The notes: a model not told the origin generated them from the sequence alone. A stretch of 9,874 nucleotides of DNA from Oscillospiraceae bacterium (GCA_029005335.1 JAQXFT010000114.1:1-9874); one strand, 5' to 3'. Counted from the first letter of the stretch, positions 1-6,062 are shown. Translations and numbers: made by a program.

Positions 1-487
1 TGCATATTGAAGTAACTCCGTCGGGAATAGTAACGTTATCACTGTTCCCGTTGTATTTATAGAGAAATTTATCGTTGATTATGATAAAATCATCATTGCT
101 GAGACTTTCCTCAAAAGGAGTTCCAAAAAATGCCTCTGCACCTATATATTCAACGCTTTCGGGAATATTTATATATTCAAGATTTTCACAGCAGAAAAGT
201 GCACTTTCGGAAATTTTTTTTACGCTATCGGGAATAGTTACGGATTTGATTTTCTGATTGTATCCAATGTAGCCTATTTCCGTAACGGGTAACTTGCCTA
301 TAGTATCGGGAATAATAACATCAGATTTCTGACCTTTGTATTCTGTAATAGTAATTCCGCCGTTATCGTTTTTTTCATATTCAAATATAAACTGCGGTAT
401 ATCTGAATATTTGAGAGCCTTGTTTATGAATGATACAGCACATAAAATTATTGATGTCAGAGCTATAATTTTTCCGGCTTTTGTCAT
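1..487 (-). CDS. BspA-like leucine-rich repeat protein, N-terminal part (cut by window edge)
   Basis: The reading frame is open from an ATG at 487 to the left edge, giving 162 codons with no stop; the C-terminus is missing. Residues about 5-22 form a hydrophobic segment after MTKAGK, which suggests a signal peptide or membrane anchor, so the protein is probably exported or surface-attached. From about residue 57 there are BspA-type (LRR_5) repeats with a 23-residue period: VIIPDTI, VTIPDSV, INIPESV and VTIPDGV, with the typical IGAEAFFG segment at 115-122. An AAAGG ribosome binding site (498-502) lies inside the end of the preceding ATPase gene, whose stop is only 7 bp away, so the two are almost certainly co-transcribed and may be translationally coupled. 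BspA-like repeats usually mediate surface adhesion or protein binding; the ligand cannot be deduced here. Whether a dockerin or other anchor follows is not visible. Confidence 0.85.
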   Translation of the reverse strand, partial: MTKAGKIIALTSIILCAVSFINKALKYSDIPQFIFEYEKNDNGGITITEYKGQKSDVIIPDTIGKLPVTEIGYIGYNQKIKSVTIPDSVKKISESALFCCENLEYINIPESVEYIGAEAFFGTPFEESLSNDDFIIINDKFLYKYNGNSDNVTIPDGVTSIC

Positions 488-494
488 ATTGAAA

Positions 495-1154
495 TTACCT
501 TTCCCAGAATGGTTTTACATAAACTTTAATTGGCATAAGGTTTTTATCTTCAATAAATTCAGCCAAATCCTCTCGGCATGCATTAAAGAGAATAGGGAGT
601 TCAGCTTTGAGGGCAGTTTCTTCCGCAAATTCAAAGGAATTTTCGATAGTTTCGGGAGTAGTTTCACTTCCGAGATTTGAATTGTTTACTATTGCGGTAT
701 GCTTCATATGCGAAGCGTTTTCGATTTCGTACATAAGCTCAAGAGCGTCATCGGGGGTAGGAGTCAGATAGCGGTATGCATTGATTACATAAATCATCTC
801 AATATCGTCATGGAATTTTTCGAGAGCCTGCGAATATCTTCCCAGAGCTGTTGCACCTGCATCATCTCCGCCGACATCTATTACAAGATAATCATCAGAC
901 ATTGCAAGCTGTTCCAAATCAAAGCTCAGGGCAGGAATATCAAGATTTGAGTTTGCATATTCGGGAGCAACAAGTTTTATATCATTTTCTTCAAAAAGCT
1001 TTTTAAAGTCGGCAGTCCGGAAATACGGGTTCACAATGTCGAGGTCGATAACGCATACAGGATTGCCTTGTGCTTTTATATTCATGGCGATATTTACGGA
1101 AAGATTAGTTTTTCCAGTACCGTAATGACCGGTAACAACAGTAATTTTTTTCAT
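495..1154 (-). CDS. P-loop ATPase of the SIMIBI (MinD/ParA/CobQ-like) class, role unknown
   Basis: This is a complete 219-residue protein. Near the N-terminus it has a Walker A loop, TGHYGTGKT (residues 8-16). An acidic VIDLDIVNPYFR segment (35-46) follows the second strand, and a Walker B-like LVIDVGGDDAG lies at 90-100. NNSNLG (157-162) occupies the usual base-recognition position. The signature lysine of the deviant Walker A motif of MinD/ParA (KGGxxGKT) is absent. The size and motifs match small cytosolic ATP-binding proteins of Clostridia annotated as CobQ/CobB/MinD/ParA-like. From memory, relatives sit near 2-oxoacid:ferredoxin oxidoreductase genes, but no such gene is here. The start is set by GGAGGAA (1158-1164), 5 nt before ATG. 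It has its own promoter (1205-1232) and precedes an LRR protein gene. A metal-insertion or protein-maturation role is possible but unproven. Confidence 0.8.
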   Translation of the reverse strand: MKKITVVTGHYGTGKTNLSVNIAMNIKAQGNPVCVIDLDIVNPYFRTADFKKLFEENDIKLVAPEYANSNLDIPALSFDLEQLAMSDDYLVIDVGGDDAGATALGRYSQALEKFHDDIEMIYVINAYRYLTPTPDDALELMYEIENASHMKHTAIVNNSNLGSETTPETIENSFEFAEETALKAELPILFNACREDLAEFIEDKNLMPIKVYVKPFWER

Positions 1155-1254
1155 TGATTCCTCCGGTATAAAGATTTTTTCCGGTAAAAAAAGCCGGCAT
1201 GATTATTATATCACATTTTTCAGGATTTGCAAGAGTTTCAGGAAAAATAAGATA
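1155..1254 (-). promoter_or_regulatory. Promoter and leader of the ATPase / LRR unit
   Basis: On the minus strand the -10 box is a perfect TATAAT (1205-1210) preceded by TGA, which gives an extended -10. The -35 is TTGCAA (1227-1232) with a 16-bp spacer. Transcription would start near 1198, leaving a leader of about 45 nt. That leader holds three CCGG tetramers (1194-1197, 1181-1184, 1163-1166). Two belong to a 10-bp direct repeat that reads TTTATACCGG / TTTTTACCGG on the minus strand, and the last one overlaps the GGAGG ribosome binding site (1160-1164). No convincing intrinsic terminator separates this promoter from the upstream LRR-dockerin gene, so some readthrough is likely. Confidence 0.65.
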
Positions 1255-2232
1255 TTATCCGCCTGATGAAATTTCAGCGTATTTTGAGAGTATCGCAGAG
1301 GCATCAGAGGCATTTATAACGCCGTCCCTGTTTATATCCGCACATATAGCCTGACTGTGATTTAATGATGATTCTTTTCCTGATGATACAGAAGCATAAT
1401 CGGAAAGAACATATGAAGAGTCAGAGGCATTAATAACCGAATCATTATTTACATCACCAATCATTTTGTAGGTGATATTGTTATTTTCAGCATATTCCTT
1501 TGCGGGACTTCTGTAGAATCCGTATATGACAGGATTATAGCTGATTTTGTCAGGCGGAGAGAGTATATCAGTTCCGATTGATAAAACGGATTCAGGTATA
1601 ATAAGCTCCTGAAGGCTCGGGCAGGCATAGAAGGTATCATCACAGATTTTTTCGATTCCCTGCGGAAGAATGATGCTGTTCAGATAGGGACAGCTGAAAA
1701 AACAGCCTTTTCCGATATATTCAACTCTTTCAGGAATGTCTATACTTTTCAGATATGTACAGCCTACAAATGCATAGTCATCTATATATGATACAGTTTC
1801 GGGAATTTCTATATATTCAGCTTGTGAGCCGAAAAAGGCATGACTCCGGATTGTTTCAATTCCGTATGGGATTTCGGGCTTGTTATCTGTTCCGGTATAT
1901 TTGATAAGGGTATTTCCGGAGTGGTTCATAAGCATATTATCACGCACTGAAAAATACTGATTTTCATTTGATATTTTTATTGTCCGGATATTGGTGCAGG
2001 TTACGAATGCAGACGGCTGTATTTCGGTAACCGGAAAGCCGTCTATAGTATCAGGTATATAAAAGGTTTCACCGTTTCCGGAACATTTTTTTATGCTTAT
2101 GGTATTATCGCCGGATATATCATATATTATGGTATAATCACCGCTGTAATAAGTATAATCGGCATTTGCGATTAAATTTATTGTATTACAGAGGAGTATT
2201 CCGGCTGTAACAAGTATTCCAGCGGGTTTCAA
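1255..2232 (-). CDS. Secreted BspA-like LRR protein with C-terminal type I dockerin
   Basis: This is a complete 325-residue exported protein. Residues 1-24 form a signal peptide, with a likely cleavage after ANA (22-24). Residues about 45-255 hold LRR_5 repeats such as FYIPDTI, IEIPETV, IDIPERV, IILPQGI and IIPESV, and end in IYGFYRSPAKEYAENN, the usual closing unit of this repeat family. Residues 259-325 are a type I dockerin with two calcium-binding loops, DVNNDSVINASD (260-271) and DINRDGVINASD (299-310), each followed by a helix (SSYVLSDYA, ASAILSKYA). Dockerins bind cohesins, so this is probably a non-catalytic part of a cellulosome-like complex outside the cell. The start codon is TTG: GAGGTGA (2239-2245) lies 6 nt before it, and no ATG lies between this site and the signal peptide. 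It is 25 bp downstream of the amidohydrolase and probably the last gene of that operon. Confidence 0.9.
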   Translation of the reverse strand: MKPAGILVTAGILLCNTINLIANADYTYYSGDYTIIYDISGDNTISIKKCSGNGETFYIPDTIDGFPVTEIQPSAFVTCTNIRTIKISNENQYFSVRDNMLMNHSGNTLIKYTGTDNKPEIPYGIETIRSHAFFGSQAEYIEIPETVSYIDDYAFVGCTYLKSIDIPERVEYIGKGCFFSCPYLNSIILPQGIEKICDDTFYACPSLQELIIPESVLSIGTDILSPPDKISYNPVIYGFYRSPAKEYAENNNITYKMIGDVNNDSVINASDSSYVLSDYASVSSGKESSLNHSQAICADINRDGVINASDASAILSKYAEISSGG

Positions 2233-2257
2233 AATAAATCACCTCGGTATGATTTTT

Positions 2258-3445
2258 TTAGCTTTTGTACATTTCATTTTTAATAATTTTTCCGTTAATC
2301 ATAACAAGTTCAGGTTCAGAAAGCAGGTCAAGGGGATTTGTATTCCGGGAATATAATTGTAAGTCTGCGTCCATATCCGGTTTAAGAGAACCTATGGATT
2401 TTTCTGCTCCGATTATTATTGCAGGGTTTATGGTAATTGCTTTAAGGGCTTCCATGAAATTCAGCCCCCCTTTCTGACAAGCCTGAGCAGACAGCGGAAG
2501 ATACTGTATCGGTATAACAGTGTGGTCAGTGCATATTGCTGTGAGAATATTATTTTTATTCAGTTCAGCAGAGTTTTTCAAATCAAGACCTTTCATTTCG
2601 GGCTTGCATCTGTCGCATATTACAGGGCCGCATATGACGGGAATATCGAATCTTTTCAGAATATCCGGAATAAGATATCCCTCAGTTCCGTGAATTATAA
2701 CGCATCTGAGATTAAATTCCTGAGAAATCCTTATAGCTGTGCATATGTCATCAGCACGGTGACAGTGAAAATATGCCTTTGCCTTTCTTCTCATAAGGGG
2801 AGCAAGGGATTCGCATTTTATATCATATTCAGGAGGGTCAAGGCTGTCGCTGTCGGCAAGGTGTGCGTCATAGTCATGAATGTAGCGTTTAGCCTTATAG
2901 AGTCCCTCTCTTATTATTGAGGCAACAGCCATTCTTGTGACAGGAGCTTCGCCCTTGTCATTATAGACACGCTTCGGATTTTCACCGAGAGCAAATTTCA
3001 TGCCCTTTACTCCGTCAATAATCATATCATCTATAAAATTGCCGTCAGTTTTTATAAATGCTATTTCGCCTCCGCAGGCATTTGAGCTTCCGGGACATGA
3101 GGCAACCGCCGTAATTCCTCTGTTTCTTGCTTCGGAAAAACATTTGTCAAAGGGATTTATACCGTCTGTTGCCCTGACCTGAGGTGTAAAGGGGTCGGTT
3201 GATTCATTGCAGTCATCGCCCTCAAAATCTATGCCGTCCTCTATTATTCCAAGATGTGTATGTGCATCAATGAATCCGGGGTATACTGTCATGCCTCGGG
3301 CATCAATATCCTCCGGATTTATTTTTTCGGGAGTGCCTTTTTGTACTGCTTTGATTTTTCTGCCGGATATTTCAATATATCCGTTTTCGATAATGCCACC
3401 GGATTCGTCGGTCATGGTATATATTTCAGCATTGTATATTTTCAT
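2258..3445 (-). CDS. Metal-dependent amidohydrolase (imidazolonepropionase-like superfamily), substrate unknown
   Basis: This is a complete 395-residue cytosolic protein of the amidohydrolase superfamily. A small N-terminal beta domain leads to YPGFIDAHTH, whose H62 and H64 form the HxH metal motif. Further candidate ligands are H227/H229 (YFHCHR), H252 (VIIHGTEG) and D307 (CTDHT). Lysine 150 (GVKGMKFALGENP) could be a bridging lysine. The C-terminus has the usual returning segment, IGSLKPDMDADLQLY, and ends in VMINGKII. This layout is closest to the COG1228 group of imidazolonepropionases and related amidases and dipeptidases. No histidine-utilisation genes are nearby, so hutI is not supported. 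The ATG directly abuts the aroK stop codon, and its GGAGGG site (3451-3456) lies within the last aroK codons, which implies tight translational coupling. The link to shikimate or fatty acid synthesis is unclear; it may simply be a housekeeping passenger. Confidence 0.8.
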   Translation of the reverse strand: MKIYNAEIYTMTDESGGIIENGYIEISGRKIKAVQKGTPEKINPEDIDARGMTVYPGFIDAHTHLGIIEDGIDFEGDDCNESTDPFTPQVRATDGINPFDKCFSEARNRGITAVASCPGSSNACGGEIAFIKTDGNFIDDMIIDGVKGMKFALGENPKRVYNDKGEAPVTRMAVASIIREGLYKAKRYIHDYDAHLADSDSLDPPEYDIKCESLAPLMRRKAKAYFHCHRADDICTAIRISQEFNLRCVIIHGTEGYLIPDILKRFDIPVICGPVICDRCKPEMKGLDLKNSAELNKNNILTAICTDHTVIPIQYLPLSAQACQKGGLNFMEALKAITINPAIIIGAEKSIGSLKPDMDADLQLYSRNTNPLDLLSEPELVMINGKIIKNEMYKS

Positions 3446-3952
3446 TTAAACCCTCCGGAGCTTTATGGCAGAAATTATTCTTTCGGCGGATTCCATGGGA
3501 GAGCAGTCGCACTCCACACGTACTGTAGAATTATTCATATATATGGGATAGCGTATAATATAGCGTTCCAGAAGCTGTTCCCTTGTACTCTGTGAAGCAA
3601 GGGGACGGTTGGAATCGCCCTTTATTCTCTCATAGCAGACATCAAACGGAACATCTATGAAGATGATAATTCCGTTATTTTCAGAGACATAATTGGCGGT
3701 ATCGTAATTGAGCATTGCTCCTCCTCCGCATGAGATTACAGCCTTATGACCGGTAAAGCCCTTTATAGTTTCGGCTTCTGACTTTCTGAAATAGGGTTCA
3801 CCCATTTTATCGAATATTTCCGGAATTGTCATAGCTTCTTTTTTTATGATTTCCTCATCAGAATCAAGATATGCAAGCCCGAGTTTTTTAGCTATGATTT
3901 TTCCTACGGTAGTTTTTCCGCAACCCATAAATCCGCAAAGATATATAGTCAT
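3446..3952 (-). CDS. aroK: Shikimate kinase
   Basis: A 168-residue enzyme that phosphorylates shikimate to shikimate 3-phosphate with ATP, in the pathway to chorismate and aromatic amino acids. Motifs visible from the chosen start are Walker A GFMGCGKTT (7-15), the shikimate-binding acidic DSDEEI (30-35), FRKSE (55-59) with the conserved arginine R56, ISCGGGAM (73-80), and the lid segment around RPL (116-118). The length is normal for the family. The frame extends upstream to a GTG at 3979, but ATG 3952 is preferred: AAGGAGA (3961-3967) is 8 nt before it, and the protein then begins MTIYLCGFMG as relatives do. That ribosome binding site overlaps the aroE stop codon (3966-3968), so aroE and aroK are probably translationally coupled. 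The amidohydrolase gene follows with no gap. Confidence 0.95.
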   Translation of the reverse strand: MTIYLCGFMGCGKTTVGKIIAKKLGLAYLDSDEEIIKKEAMTIPEIFDKMGEPYFRKSEAETIKGFTGHKAVISCGGGAMLNYDTANYVSENNGIIIFIDVPFDVCYERIKGDSNRPLASQSTREQLLERYIIRYPIYMNNSTVRVECDCSPMESAERIISAIKLRRV

Positions 3953-3965
3953 AAAAAGCATCTCC

Positions 3966-4805
3966 TTATCTGAAATCACTGCATATTTTTTCTTCGACGG
4001 ATTTTATTACAGAGCTTACTTCATCGTCAGTATAGAAATCACCGTTCCATATTTCGTGAGCCTTTACTGCCTGATATACAAGCATAGCAGTTCCGCCGAG
4101 AGCTGTTTTGCCCTGTTCCCTGAATTTCTTTACAAGCAGAGTTTCAACCGGATTGTATACAACATCAAATACACAGCCACATTCTGATATTATTTCATCA
4201 CTTACGGGACAGCTGTCTGATTTTGGATACATTCCGACGGGTGAGGCATTTATAAGCATATCAAAGCTACCTGATATTCCGGATATATCAGTAGTTTTCA
4301 GAACTGCAGAGGGATATTTCTGAAGTATTTCGGATTTAAGGTTCTCAGCCATTTCAAGAGCTTCGGGGATATGTGCGATAGTAAGCTTACCTCCATGACG
4401 GATTGTTTCAATAGCAATCATTCTGCCTACTCCGCCACAGCCTATAAGGAGTACGTTTCCGTCAAGAGGCATTTTTCTGGACTGTACTGATAATAAAAAG
4501 CCGTCGCAGTCAGTATTGTAGCCTATAAGTTTTCCGTTCTTATTTGCAACGCAGTTTACAGAATTATATCTCTCTGCACTTTCTGCCATTTCGTCTATAA
4601 GGTCAATAATTGCAACCTTGTGCGGAATTGTTATGTTGAAGCCGGAAAGACTTCTGAGAAAATCAGCCTTTGATGAAAGATTTTCGGGAGCTATATCGGT
4701 TAAATCATAGGGACATTCCTTTCCTCTGAGCCTGAATAATTCCTCATGAATCATAGGTGACATGGAATGTCCCAGAGGGTGACCGATTAAAGTGTATTTA
4801 TTCAT
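3966..4805 (-). CDS. aroE: Shikimate dehydrogenase
   Basis: A 279-residue enzyme that reduces 3-dehydroshikimate to shikimate. The N-terminal substrate domain shows YTLIGHPLGHSMSP (4-17, serines S14 and S16), NITIPHK (57-63, catalytic K63), NSVN (81-84) and GYNTDCDGF (95-103, catalytic D99). The nucleotide domain has the glycine loop IGCGGVGR (121-128), INASPVGMYP (185-194) and GGTAMLVYQA (237-246, Q245). The NRT motif that normally follows the second strand and contacts the NADP phosphate is not recognisable; LTIAHIPEA (141-149) occupies that place, so cofactor preference may differ. Immediately before the ATG there is no ribosome binding site. A 6-codon leader ORF (4802-4822) ends in TGA overlapping the ATG. 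It lies 107 bp downstream of fabD and is coupled to aroK. Confidence 0.95.
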   Translation of the reverse strand: MNKYTLIGHPLGHSMSPMIHEELFRLRGKECPYDLTDIAPENLSSKADFLRSLSGFNITIPHKVAIIDLIDEMAESAERYNSVNCVANKNGKLIGYNTDCDGFLLSVQSRKMPLDGNVLLIGCGGVGRMIAIETIRHGGKLTIAHIPEALEMAENLKSEILQKYPSAVLKTTDISGISGSFDMLINASPVGMYPKSDSCPVSDEIISECGCVFDVVYNPVETLLVKKFREQGKTALGGTAMLVYQAVKAHEIWNGDFYTDDEVSSVIKSVEEKICSDFR

Positions 4806-4822
4806 AAAAATTTCAGGTGCAT
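4802..4822 (-). CDS. Possible 6-residue leader ORF overlapping the aroE start
   Basis: On the minus strand, AAGGA (4827-4831) lies 4 nt before an ATG that opens the frame MHLKFL. This frame ends at a TGA sharing bases with the aroE ATG (ATGA). An in-frame GTG further upstream (4858) would extend it to 18 residues, but its ribosome binding site is only 2 nt away. Because aroE itself has no Shine-Dalgarno sequence in range, stop-start coupling from this leader is a reasonable explanation. The peptide has one Phe and no Tyr or Trp, so it does not look like an aromatic attenuator. A 6-bp inverted repeat (AGGTGC 4815-4820 / GCACCT 4855-4860) spans it. Confidence 0.3.
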   Translation of the reverse strand: MHLKFL

Positions 4823-4868
4823 AAATTCCTTGTCTTTACTGGCAGACCGGATAAGCACCTCTCCTTTC

Positions 4869-4898
4869 TTGACAAGTATCGGATACAGATGTTATAAT
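4869..4898 (+). promoter_or_regulatory. Full-consensus sigma-A promoter pointing antisense into fabD
   Basis: TTGACA (4869-4874), an 18-bp spacer and TATAAT (4893-4898) match consensus at all 12 positions. A TG dinucleotide at 4890-4891 adds an extended -10. Transcription would start near 4905, 8 bp before the end of fabD, and run rightward on the opposite strand of fabD. The spacer contains an 11-bp palindrome, GTATC-G-GATAC (4876-4886), which is a candidate operator. No plus-strand gene follows until fabH at 6070. Confidence 0.6.
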
Positions 4899-4912
4899 AA
4901 AATATTACGGGA

Positions 4913-5824
4913 TTAGGAACAGAATGCTTCTTCAAGGGTTTTCAGATTTTCAATATTCAAGGCTCTGATGTCCTTCAGGGTTTTCTTTACGAGACCCGTG
5001 AGAACCTTGTTGGGGCCAAATTCATAGAAATCTGTGAATCCGTCATTTTTCATTGCATTGAGTTCTGATGTAAAGAGTACGGGGGATGCTATATGTTTTG
5101 CAAGAAGTGACGGCATATCTGAAAAATCAGTAAGTTCCGCACCGGTTACATTTGAATAGTATTTAATTTCAGGCTTTTTGAAAGTAATGGTTTTTGCAGT
5201 CTCATAAAATTCCTTTGAAGCTGATTCCATAAGCTCTGAGTGAAATGCACTTGCAACTTTAAGAGGAACGACTCTTGCTTTAAGCTTTGAAAATTCCTCT
5301 GTTGCCTCTGCGACAGCCTCAACAGTTCCTGCAATAACAGTCTGCTGGGGTGAATTGTAGTTTACAGGTACAACGTATCCGTCAATTGAATTGCATACTT
5401 CTTCAATCTTTTCGGGAGAAAGCTTAAGTACAGCAGCCATTGAGCCTTTATTTGCCTTTGCAGCTTTATCCATAGCTTCGGCACGGGCTTTTATAAGTCT
5501 GAAGCCGTCCTCCATTGTTACAACTCCTGAAGCAACCATAGCGGCATATTCTCCCAGAGAATGACCTGCAACTCCGGAAAATTCAAAGCCTTTCCTTTTA
5601 GCGGATTCGAGGCATACAAGTGATGCTGTCATGATAGCCGGCTGGGAATTTACAGTCTGACCGAGTACGGATTCATCTGCATTGAAGCATATATCTTTAA
5701 TATCTCTTCCGGTTATCTCAGAAGCCGTATCAAAAATTACTGACAATGAATTGTCATGTTCATATAAATCCTTTGTCATGCCGGAATACTGTGAACCCTG
5801 TCCGGAAAATAAGGCAATATTCAT
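4913..5824 (-). CDS. fabD: Malonyl-CoA:ACP transacylase
   Basis: A 303-residue enzyme of normal length that moves malonyl groups from CoA to acyl carrier protein, feeding FabH and FabF. Motifs present are FSGQGSQ (6-12), VNSQPA (58-63), the nucleophile elbow AGHSLGEYA (86-94, catalytic S89), IKAR (111-114, with R114 for the malonyl carboxylate), VPVNYNSPQQ (152-161), SAFHSELM (192-199, catalytic H195) and EFGPNKVL (268-275). AAAGGAA (5834-5840) sits 9 nt before the ATG. In most Firmicutes fab operons fabD lies between fabK and fabG on the same strand; here it is transcribed away from fabH and heads a unit with aroE, aroK and the amidohydrolase. A strong promoter at its 3' end fires antisense into it. 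The function is secure; the regulatory interpretation is inference. Confidence 0.97.
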   Translation of the reverse strand: MNIALFSGQGSQYSGMTKDLYEHDNSLSVIFDTASEITGRDIKDICFNADESVLGQTVNSQPAIMTASLVCLESAKRKGFEFSGVAGHSLGEYAAMVASGVVTMEDGFRLIKARAEAMDKAAKANKGSMAAVLKLSPEKIEEVCNSIDGYVVPVNYNSPQQTVIAGTVEAVAEATEEFSKLKARVVPLKVASAFHSELMESASKEFYETAKTITFKKPEIKYYSNVTGAELTDFSDMPSLLAKHIASPVLFTSELNAMKNDGFTDFYEFGPNKVLTGLVKKTLKDIRALNIENLKTLEEAFCS

Positions 5825-5897
5825 AGTTAAAAATTCCTTTCTTTAAATTTTGCAATGTGCTGTGGTTTTAGCGAAAAAATTTGTGCAAATCAACGAT

Positions 5898-5926
5898 AAT
5901 TTATTCCTGATTCGTTAAAGTGACAA
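5898..5926 (-). promoter_or_regulatory. Predicted fabD promoter
   Basis: On the minus strand, TTGTCA (5921-5926) and TAAATT (5898-5903) are separated by 17 bp. The -35 matches consensus at five of six positions and the -10 at four of six. Transcription would start near 5891, giving a leader of about 67 nt before fabD. A 12-bp imperfect palindrome, ATTTG-TG-CAAAT (5879-5890), lies at or just past the start point and is a possible operator or simply AT-rich symmetry. Confidence 0.45.
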
Positions 5927-5936
5927 GAAATCATTG

Positions 5937-5966
5937 CAAAATAATGTAAAATAGATTAAAATAGAA
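5937..5966 (+). repeat. Three tandem 10-bp AT-rich repeats upstream of fabH
   Basis: Three consecutive units read CAAAATAATG (5937-5946), TAAAATAGAT (5947-5956) and TAAAATAGAA (5957-5966). The period is one helical turn and the block ends 15 bp before the fabH -35 box. Such a phased A-rich block could act as an UP element, bend the DNA, or be a direct-repeat binding site. The same bases also supply an alternative weak promoter, TTGCAA (5934-5939), 17 bp, TAAAAT (5957-5962). Confidence 0.6.
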
Positions 5967-5981
5967 ATATCTGAGATTGTT

Positions 5982-6062
5982 TTGTCAGACAGTCCATACT
6001 TATACTATAACACAAATTCTGTGATATTACAATAACTATTTTAAAGAAATTAATCAGGGAGG
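5982..6062 (+). promoter_or_regulatory. Predicted fabH promoter, leader and ribosome binding site
   Basis: TTGTCA (5982-5987) and TATAAC (6006-6011) are separated by 18 bp, each one mismatch from consensus. Transcription would start near 6018, giving a leader of about 50 nt. A small perfect palindrome, TGTC-A-GACA (5983-5991), overlaps the -35, and an imperfect one, TGTGATATTACA (6020-6031), lies near the start point; both are operator candidates. The ribosome binding site AGGGAGG (6056-6062) is 7 nt before the fabH ATG. Confidence 0.55.

Noticed and set aside
1..310. DNA tandem repeat at the left edge (recurring CGGGAATA)
   Set aside because: It is explained by the 23-residue LRR coding units rather than by non-coding repeat DNA.
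336..680. Plus-strand frame of 114 codons spanning the LRR/ATPase junction
   Set aside because: It overlaps two real minus-strand genes and has no family features or ribosome binding site.
1155..1254. Intrinsic terminator after the LRR-dockerin gene
   Set aside because: GCCGGC followed by a T-run resembles one, but the tetramer has no proper stem and loop; only a weak TTTTTC/GAAAAA pairing is present.
2522..2920. Open plus-strand frame of 132 codons opposite the amidohydrolase
   Set aside because: It is the complement of a well-supported enzyme gene, with no ribosome binding site or recognisable domain.
3446..3979. Longer aroK starting at GTG 3979
   Set aside because: The extension overlaps the end of aroE, and the better start, ATG 3952, has AAGGAGA at proper distance and matches family N-termini.
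3254..4187. Several plus-strand frames opposite the amidohydrolase, aroK and aroE
   Set aside because: Shadow frames of conserved genes with low-complexity, unrecognisable products.
4806..4912. T-box or aromatic attenuator in the aroE leader
   Set aside because: No T-box sequence, no terminator hairpin, and the leader peptide has only one Phe and no Tyr or Trp.
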